A stretch of DNA of 27,264 bases from CAZEFK01 sp964511405. Lineage in GTDB: Bacteria; Pseudomonadota; Alphaproteobacteria; Elsterales; Elsteraceae. Location of the stretch: NCBI GenBank assembly GCA_964511405.1, contig CAZEFK010000095.1, positions 1-27,264 on the forward strand, written 5' to 3'. Each line of letters starts with the position of its first letter. Positions within the stretch are counted from its first letter, which is position 1. The position numbers and the translations under genes are program-made. The notes under the pieces are model-generated. The model was given only the letters and a program-made list of their open reading frames with translations, was not told where the DNA came from and made no database searches. Of the stretch, positions 22,138 through 27,264 are shown in pieces.

Positions 22138-22151
22138 CAGTTAGCTAACTG
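22138..22151. promoter_or_regulatory. 14-bp palindrome, probable toxin-antitoxin operator
   Basis: CAGTTAGCTAACTG is a perfect palindrome 35 nt upstream of the antitoxin start, and it contains the TAG stop codon of the AraC-family gene. The position suits an autoregulatory site for the antitoxin. A weak promoter, TGGACT-17 nt-TAGGCT, can be drawn between it and the antitoxin. Confidence 0.55.
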
Positions 22152-22966
22152 CGCCGCCACCGTCCCGGCGGCGCGCCAAAGCAGTCCCGGAACCGCCTCG
22201 TGAACTCGGACAGGTCCGAGAACCCCGCCGCCAGCGCCGCGTCCAGCACCGTGCCGCCGCCTTGCCGCAGCCGGTCCGCGGCGGCGGCCAGGCGCACCGT
22301 CAGCATGTACTGGTAGGGTGTGGTGCCCACCACCTGGCGGAACAGGCGCAGGAAATGGTAGCGGCCGACCCCGGCGTCGGCGGCGAGGTCGGCCAGCGAC
22401 AGCGGCTCGGCATGGTGCCGGGCGATCCTGGCCACCGCGTCGGCCATGCGGCGCTCGTCGGCCAGGCGGGCGCGCGGGCGGCTGCTGTCCTGGGCCAGCC
22501 GCAGCGCCGCGCCGGCCAGGCGCAGCGCCGTTTCTTCCGCCGCCAGGGGATCCGGGGCGGCCGCCAGGGCGCGGATGTCGGCCAGCAGCGGCGCCAGGGC
22601 GTCGAGCGGCGGCAGGCGCGGCTGCGCGAACACGGTCCGCCGCGCGCCGGGCAGGGCGGCCGCGGTCTCCTCGATCAGCTGGGGATCGAAGTGGAACGCC
22701 ACGCAGCGGTCGCCGACGCCGTGGTCATGGTGGCAGCAGAAGCCGGCGCCCTGATTGCCCAGCAGGATCGAGCCCGGCGACATCAGCGCCCGGCCGTGGC
22801 CCGAGCGGTAGGCGAAGCTGCCGGCCAGGACGGCGGCGATCGCGACGCGCTCGTGGGCTTCTTCGACCGCCGGGTCCCCGGGGCCGGAGCGGCAGTCGAT
22901 GTCGCTGACCCGCCAGCCCGGGCCGGCGGCAAGGGCGGCGATCCGCGTCGTCCGATCCGGCTCCAT
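22145..22966 (-). CDS. AraC-family transcriptional regulator
   Basis: The 273-residue protein has an N-terminal sensing domain and a C-terminal AraC domain. The sensor contains a Cys/His-rich stretch, GFCCHHDHGVGDRC, near residues 76-89. The AraC domain shows LSLADLAADAGVGRYHFLRLFRQVVGTTPYQYMLTVRL followed by VLDAALAAGFSDLSEFTRRFRDCFG. The Cys/His cluster could bind metal or sense thiols, but this is not established. I chose the ATG at 22966 with GGGA upstream; a TTG at 22981 is possible. It is divergent from the glycolipid-binding-like gene, with only about 68 nt between starts, so it may control that gene. Confidence 0.88.
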   Translation of the reverse strand: MEPDRTTRIAALAAGPGWRVSDIDCRSGPGDPAVEEAHERVAIAAVLAGSFAYRSGHGRALMSPGSILLGNQGAGFCCHHDHGVGDRCVAFHFDPQLIEETAAALPGARRTVFAQPRLPPLDALAPLLADIRALAAAPDPLAAEETALRLAGAALRLAQDSSRPRARLADERRMADAVARIARHHAEPLSLADLAADAGVGRYHFLRLFRQVVGTTPYQYMLTVRLAAAADRLRQGGGTVLDAALAAGFSDLSEFTRRFRDCFGAPPGRWRRS

Positions 22967-23034
22967 GGCAACATTCCCCAAGCGAGGCTTGCCCGGCCCA
23001 TGCTACCGCGCCGGGGCCAACAAGGGAGGCGATG

Positions 23035-24132
23035 ATGACCGGATGGCCGCGCGCGGTGACCTGGCGCCGCGTCATGGACGATTTGAGCGTCGAGCAGATG
23101 CGGCTGGAGGCGGGCGCCGGCGGCCCGGCCTTGTCCGGAACCGTGCTGATCGCCGAAGCCGGCCTGCCGCTGCGGGTCGACTACCGGATCGAGTGCGACC
23201 GGGCCTGGTCCACTCGCACCGTGGTCCTGACCCAGACCCATGGCGCCGACCGCGTGTCCCTGCGGATGGACCATGACGGCGCCGGGCGCTGGTGGCGCGA
23301 CGGTGCGGCGGCCCCGGACCTGGACGGCTGCACCGATGTCGACCTCGGCGTCAGCCCCAGCACCAATGCCCTGCCGATCAACCGCCTGCGGCTGACGGCC
23401 GGCGCCGCGGCGACCATCCGCGCGGCCTGGGTGCGCTTCCCGGGCCTGGCGGTGGTGGCGGCCGAGCAGTCCTATGAGCGGCTGGACGCCGACCGCTATC
23501 GCTATCGCAGCGTGGCCAGCGGCTTCGAGGCCGTGGTCACGGTCGACGCCGACGGCCTGCCCATCGACTATGCCGGCATCTGGCGGCGGATCGCCGACGG
23601 ACCGGCCGCCCCCGGCGAGGGCTTTGTCGGCGCGCTGCTGGCACCGGGACCGGCGCGGGAGCTGGCGGACGCCGCGGCCGATTTCGGCTGGCTGGCCGGC
23701 GGCTGGGCCGGCGAGGTGCGTGATGTCGGCACCGACGGCAGCATCAGCGAGGGCCAGGGCGAATGGTGGTTCGCCTGGGTGCTGGAGGGCCGCGCCCTGC
23801 AGGACGTGTGGATCGTGCCGCCGCGCTGGGCGCGGGCCTTGCCGCGCGGTCCGTCGGCTGCTGCCGATCGCTATGGGTCGACGATCCGGCGCTTCGACCG
23901 CGCCGGCGGGCTGTGGCGGATCACCTGGATCAACCCGGTGACGGGCGCCGCCAATCATCTCGCCGGCCGGCGCAGCGGCGACGCCATCGAGCTGACCGGG
24001 AGCGACGACGGCACGCCGATCCGCTGGCGCTTCCTCGACATCACCGCCGACAGCTTCCGCTGGCTCGGTGAGCGGCAAGCGGGCGGCGCCTGGCGAACCG
24101 AGGCCGAGTTCCGGCTGCGCCGCCTGGGTTGA
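23035..24132 (+). CDS. Two-domain protein: glycolipid-binding-like + lipocalin-like
   Basis: The 365-residue protein appears to be a fusion. The first half (about 1-185) resembles the putative glycolipid-binding family (PF06475 type): VDYRIECDRAWSTRTVVL, DGCTDVDLGVSPSTNALPINRL, AAEQSYERLDADRYRYRS and DGLPIDYAGIWRR. The second half (about 215-365) begins FGWLAGGWAGEV and has GEWWFAWVLEGRALQDVW and a series of beta strands, like the DUF1579-type lipocalin-like proteins. Both halves would be ligand-binding beta folds. The second of two adjacent ATGs has the better spacing to GGGAGG. No signal peptide is seen, so it is probably cytoplasmic. Confidence 0.75.
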   Translation: MTGWPRAVTWRRVMDDLSVEQMRLEAGAGGPALSGTVLIAEAGLPLRVDYRIECDRAWSTRTVVLTQTHGADRVSLRMDHDGAGRWWRDGAAAPDLDGCTDVDLGVSPSTNALPINRLRLTAGAAATIRAAWVRFPGLAVVAAEQSYERLDADRYRYRSVASGFEAVVTVDADGLPIDYAGIWRRIADGPAAPGEGFVGALLAPGPARELADAAADFGWLAGGWAGEVRDVGTDGSISEGQGEWWFAWVLEGRALQDVWIVPPRWARALPRGPSAAADRYGSTIRRFDRAGGLWRITWINPVTGAANHLAGRRSGDAIELTGSDDGTPIRWRFLDITADSFRWLGERQAGGAWRTEAEFRLRRLG

Positions 24133-24139
24133 TGCGGAC

Positions 24140-25210
24140 CTACGCCTCGTCGAAGTCCAGCACCACCTCGTCCGACAGCGGCCGGCTCTGGCAGGCGAGC
24201 ACGAAACCCTGGGCCAGCTCCCACGGTTCCAGGGAATAGTTGGCGGCCAGCTCGACCTCGCCGGCGCGCTTCAGGCAGCGGCAGGTCGAGCACACGCCGG
24301 CCCGGCACGAAAAGGGCAGCTCCAGGTTCTGGCGGAGGGCGGCGTCCAGGATGCGCTCGCCATAGGGGACGCGGATCTGGCTGCGGATGCCGTCGCGGAT
24401 CACCGCGACCCGGGCGTCGCCGCGGCGCACCGCCGCCGCGGGCGCCGGCACCTGCGCCGGTGCGGGCTGGTCGGGCGCCAGGAAGCGCTCGGACCGGATG
24501 CGGTCGGGGGCCACGCCCAGCTCGGCCAGCGCGGCGCCGGCCTGGTCGATCATGTCGGCCGGGCCGCATAGCAGCGCCAAATCGATCGCCGCCGGGTCGA
24601 ACAGCCGGCCGACCAGGGCCCGGACCTTGGCGGCGTCGAGGCGGCCGTTCAGCAGCTCGACGTCCTGGCGCTCGCGGCTCAGCACGTGGATCAGGCTGAA
24701 CCGCGCCATGTAGCGGTTCTTGAGATCGGCCAGGGCCTCGCGGAACATCACCGACGACACCGTGCGGTTGCCATAGGCGAGGGTCACCTGGGCGCCGGCG
24801 GCCAGCGCCGTGGTGACGATCGACAGCACCGGCGTGATGCCGCTGCCGCAGGCGAAGGCGGCGATGCGCCGGGGTAGGGGCTCGGGCAGCACGAAGCGGC
24901 CGTCGGGCGGCGTCACCTCGATCGCGTCGCCGGGCTTGAGGTCGCGGTTGATATGGGTCGAGACCCGGCCGCCCGCGACCTGCTTGACCGCGATCCGCAG
25001 CGCGCCGTCGGCCGGGGCGCTGCAGATCGAATAGCTGCGCCTGACCTGTTCGCCGCCGAGCGTCAGGCGCAGGGTCAGGTGTTGGCCGGCCTGGAACCGG
25101 AAGGCGTCGGCCAGGCCCTCGGGCACCGCGAGGGCCAGCGACACCGCGTCCTCGGTCTCGCGCCTGATATTGGCCACGGTCAGCCGGTGGAAGCGGCGGT
25201 TCAAATGCAT
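24140..25210 (-). CDS. paaE: Phenylacetyl-CoA epoxidase reductase subunit
   Basis: The 356-residue protein is the electron-transfer subunit of the phenylacetyl-CoA 1,2-epoxidase. The FAD domain has RRSYSICSAP, the NAD(P) domain has FACGSGITPVLSI near residues 116-128, and the C-terminal plant-type ferredoxin domain has SCRAGVCSTCRC with a distal Cys in FVLACQSRP. It takes electrons from NADPH to the diiron centre of PaaA. The ATG at 25210 lies inside the paaD 3' end (10-nt overlap). It is the last gene of the paaABCDE run in this window. Confidence 0.95.
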   Translation of the reverse strand: MHLNRRFHRLTVANIRRETEDAVSLALAVPEGLADAFRFQAGQHLTLRLTLGGEQVRRSYSICSAPADGALRIAVKQVAGGRVSTHINRDLKPGDAIEVTPPDGRFVLPEPLPRRIAAFACGSGITPVLSIVTTALAAGAQVTLAYGNRTVSSVMFREALADLKNRYMARFSLIHVLSRERQDVELLNGRLDAAKVRALVGRLFDPAAIDLALLCGPADMIDQAGAALAELGVAPDRIRSERFLAPDQPAPAQVPAPAAAVRRGDARVAVIRDGIRSQIRVPYGERILDAALRQNLELPFSCRAGVCSTCRCLKRAGEVELAANYSLEPWELAQGFVLACQSRPLSDEVVLDFDEA

Positions 25211-25680
25211 TTGAAGTACTCGAACGGCTCGCGGCAGGCGGTGCAGCGGTACTGTGCCTTGCAGGCGGTCGCGCCGAACTCGCTCAGGCGCTCGGTGGCC
25301 GCGCTGCCGCAACGTGGACAGGCAACGGTGGGGCCGGGATCAAACAGGCCGTGGCTGCGGCCGGCCGGCGGCGCGATGCCATAGGCCCTGAGCTTGGCCC
25401 GGGCGCCCGCGGTCAGCCAGTCGGTGGTCCAGGGCGGCGCATGAACCAGCCGCACGGTGGCGGCGTCGAAGCCGGCGGCGTGCAGCGCGGCCTCGACCGA
25501 CAGCCGGATCGCGTGCATGGCCGGGCAGCCGGAATAGGTCGGGGTCAGGACCACCTCGGCCGGCGGCCCCACCGTCGCGGCGCGCACGATGCCCATCTCG
25601 ACCACGTTGAGCGCCGGGATCTCGGGGTCCGGCACGGTTTCGAGCACCGCCCACAACCGCGCGTCGGCCGCGGTCACCAC
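25201..25680 (-). CDS. paaD: Phenylacetate pathway protein PaaD
   Basis: The 159-residue protein has the DUF59/MIP18-like domain of Fe-S assembly factors: LETVPDPEIPALNVVEMGIV near residues 14-33 and TPTYSGCPAMHAIR near 47-60. A C-terminal zinc-ribbon-like part has CPRCGS and CTACREPFEYFKC. In the paa pathway it is needed for epoxidase function, probably for cofactor maturation. Start is one of two adjacent GTG codons (25680 or 25677), 4 nt beyond the paaC stop, with weak Shine-Dalgarno. A 16-bp palindrome (25200-25215) falls in its last codons. Confidence 0.93.
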   Translation of the reverse strand: MVTAADARLWAVLETVPDPEIPALNVVEMGIVRAATVGPPAEVVLTPTYSGCPAMHAIRLSVEAALHAAGFDAATVRLVHAPPWTTDWLTAGARAKLRAYGIAPPAGRSHGLFDPGPTVACPRCGSAATERLSEFGATACKAQYRCTACREPFEYFKCI

Positions 25681-25684
25681 GCGA

Positions 25685-26446
25685 TCACCACTGGGCCCCC
25701 GGATGGGCGCGGGCCACCGATTGCATGACCGCCAGCAGATGGCCGAGGCCTTCGCCATGGCGGCCGAGAAAGCCTCCGGTCGGCATCCAGCCCACTGGCG
25801 GACGCCGCAGGGTCGCCTCGGCCAGCACCCGGTCGACGGTCGCCGACCAGGCCGCCGCCACCGGCCCGATCTCAGGCGCGATGCCGGCCGCCACCAGGCG
25901 CTCATGCACCGGATGAGGCGCCAGCATCTCGCCGGTGAAGCGCCACAGATCGTCGAGGGCGGCCTGCGCCCGGGCGTGGCTGTCGGCGGTGCCGTCGCCC
26001 AGGCGGATCACCCATTCCGCGCTGTGCCGGCGGTGATAGGCGGCTTCGCGCGCGGCCTTGGCGGCGATGCCGGCGATCTCGGCGTCGTCGGAGCGCGCCA
26101 GGGCCGGCAGCAGCTCGGCATGCCAGGCGTCGAACAGGAACTGGCGGACGATGGTCCGGCCGAAGTCGCCGTTGGGCTGCTCGACCAGCAGAAGGTTGCG
26201 GTAGTCCCGGCTGTCGCGCCAATAGGCGAGCCGGTCGGCGTCGCGCCCCTGGCCCTCGCGGCGGCCGGCGAGGTCCAGCCACGCCGCGGCCTGGCCGGTC
26301 AGGTCCAGCGCGACGTTGGCGAGCGCGATGTCCTCTTCCAGCACCGGGGCGTGGCCGCACCATTCCGACAGCCGATGCCCCAGGATCAAGGCGCTGTCGC
26401 CCAGCCGCAGCAGGAACTCGACCGCGGGCGCCGTCGCGTCGGCCAT
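25685..26446 (-). CDS. paaC: Phenylacetyl-CoA epoxidase structural subunit PaaC
   Basis: The 253-residue, all-helical, ferritin-like protein matches PaaC: FLLRLGDSALILGHRLSEW at the N terminus, EEDIALANVALDLTGQA near residues 37-53, then RNLLLVEQPNGDFGRTIVRQF and EAAYHRRHSAEWVIRLGDGT. It pairs with PaaA in the epoxidase core but does not hold the catalytic diiron site. The start shares one base with the paaB stop (TGATG), so translation is coupled. Confidence 0.95.
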   Translation of the reverse strand: MADATAPAVEFLLRLGDSALILGHRLSEWCGHAPVLEEDIALANVALDLTGQAAAWLDLAGRREGQGRDADRLAYWRDSRDYRNLLLVEQPNGDFGRTIVRQFLFDAWHAELLPALARSDDAEIAGIAAKAAREAAYHRRHSAEWVIRLGDGTADSHARAQAALDDLWRFTGEMLAPHPVHERLVAAGIAPEIGPVAAAWSATVDRVLAEATLRRPPVGWMPTGGFLGRHGEGLGHLLAVMQSVARAHPGAQW

Positions 26447-26727
26447 CAGATGTTCTTCACTTCGGGCGGCATCGGATAGAAGGTCGGGTGCCGGTAGACC
26501 TTGTCGGCCATCGGCTCGAACAGGCTGTCCTTGTCGCCCGGATCCGAGGCGGTGATGGCGGCCGACGGCACCACCCAGATGCTGACGCCCTCGGCGCGCC
26601 GGACATAGGCGTCGCGGGCCATTGCCAGCGCCATGGCCGGGTCGGCGGCATGCAGGCTGCCGACATGGCGATGGTTGAGGCCGTTGCGCGAGCGCACGAA
26701 CACTTCGTAGAGCGGCCAGTCGGCCAT
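26446..26727 (-). CDS. paaB: Phenylacetyl-CoA epoxidase subunit PaaB
   Basis: The 93-residue protein has the PaaB pattern: WPLYEVFVRSRNGLNHRHVGSLHA at the N terminus, AMARDAYVRRAEGVSIWVVPS in the middle, and a C-terminal DKVYRHPTFYPMPPEVKNI. PaaB bridges PaaAC units in the epoxidase complex. It shares one base with paaA upstream (TGATG at 26725-26729) and one with paaC downstream. Confidence 0.95.
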   Translation of the reverse strand: MADWPLYEVFVRSRNGLNHRHVGSLHAADPAMALAMARDAYVRRAEGVSIWVVPSAAITASDPGDKDSLFEPMADKVYRHPTFYPMPPEVKNI

Positions 26728-27264
26728 CACGCCGCCTCCGCCCGGGCAGCGCGCTTGGCGGCGTAGGCGAGCGCGGCCTCGCGCACCCAGGCGCCGTCGT
26801 CATGGGCCTTCTGGCGCGCGGCCAGGCGTTCGCGGTTGCACGGGCCGTCGCCGGCCAGCACGCGATTGAACTCGCCCCAGTCGATGGTGCCGAACCGATA
26901 ATGCCCGATCGCGGCATCGAAGGTAAGATCGGGGTCGGGGACCGTGAGACCGATGAACTCGGCCTGGGGCACGGTCACATCAACGAACTTCTGGCGCAGC
27001 TCATCATTGCTGGTGCGCTTGATGCGCCAGGCCATGCTCTGCGCCGAGTGCTTGGAGTCGGCGTCGGGCGGCCCGAACATCATCAGGGACGGCCACCACC
27101 AGCGGTCGAGCGCGTCCTGGGCCATGCGGCGCTGGGCCGGTGTGCCGCGCGCGAGCGTCATCATGATCTCGTAGCCCTGGCGCTGGTGGAAGCTCTCCTC
27201 GCGGCAGATGCGCACCATGGCGCGGGCGTAGGGGCCATAGGAGCAGCGGCACAGCGGCACCTGG
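26727..27264 (-). CDS. paaA: Phenylacetyl-CoA epoxidase catalytic subunit PaaA (partial)
   Basis: The C-terminal 178 residues of PaaA are visible, running off the right edge. The segment begins QVPLCRCSYGPYARAMVRIC and includes REESFHQRQGYE, with the E-x-x-H diiron-ligand motif. Further on are WWWPSLMMFGPPD and a C terminus of KRAARAEAA. PaaA is the diiron oxygenase that converts phenylacetyl-CoA to its ring 1,2-epoxide in aerobic phenylacetate degradation. Operon order paaA-B-C-D-E is the standard one. The promoter lies outside the window. Confidence 0.95.
   Translation of the reverse strand, partial: QVPLCRCSYGPYARAMVRICREESFHQRQGYEIMMTLARGTPAQRRMAQDALDRWWWPSLMMFGPPDADSKHSAQSMAWRIKRTSNDELRQKFVDVTVPQAEFIGLTVPDPDLTFDAAIGHYRFGTIDWGEFNRVLAGDGPCNRERLAARQKAHDDGAWVREAALAYAAKRAARAEAA

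Noticed and set aside
25200..25215. Perfect 16-bp palindrome TTCAAATGCATTTGAA at the paaD-paaE junction
   Set aside because: It falls within the codons for the conserved PaaD C terminus and the PaaE start. Most of it is explained by coding constraint, so I do not call an operator.

Overview
The window is high-GC DNA with tightly packed genes, many joined by 4-nt ATGA-type stop/start overlaps. Gene content (phenylacetyl-CoA epoxidase operon, GlxA and AraC regulators, sugar ABC operon, YfcG/YghU-type GST, EF-G-like paralogue) and codon bias suggest a soil or plant-associated alphaproteobacterium, possibly of the Rhodospirillales. That placement is inference, because no rRNA or other taxonomic marker is present. 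It looks like chromosomal accessory metabolism. I see no insertion sequence, tRNA, CRISPR array or phage gene.

Layout: 1-477 is lower-GC sequence without a convincing gene. 486-3878 holds two ArsR-SRPBCC (AHSA1-type) regulator modules on the minus strand. Between them lie a forward thioredoxin-CcdA pair and a minus-strand GFA-family gene. 3891-6624 has a haloacid dehalogenase (minus), then an EthD-like protein, an RBBP9-type serine hydrolase and a PLP-dependent cysteine-synthase-like enzyme (plus). 6638-14580 is a minus-strand carbohydrate locus: class II aldolase, FGGY kinase, periplasmic binding protein, ATPase, two permeases, then a TPR protein. 14652-17574 holds two more ArsR-SRPBCC modules flanking a GST. 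The second of these has a VOC gene at its head and what looks like the stump of another VOC gene inside it. 17745-19339 is a cysteine hydrolase-GlxA regulator pair. 19459-21465 encodes an EF-G-like protein with a shortened switch I region. 21471-22102 is a Phd/PIN (VapBC-type) toxin-antitoxin pair. 22145-24132 is an AraC regulator divergent from a two-domain glycolipid-binding-like protein. 24140-27264 is paaABCDE; paaA runs off the right edge.

The most distinctive feature is the set of four ArsR-SRPBCC modules within about 17 kb, all on the minus strand and varying in gene order and partners. Each is preceded by its own, different palindrome: a 16-bp perfect palindrome, a 52-bp quasi-palindrome containing a promoter for a probably leaderless mRNA, a pair of GCAAC-N6-GTTGC sites, and AGAAATATTTCT. 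This suggests separate, insulated autoregulatory circuits. A second notable feature is a near-identical 19-nt block, followed by a hairpin that covers the ribosome binding site, in the leaders of the GST and cysteine hydrolase genes. All function calls come from reading motifs; no database search was run.
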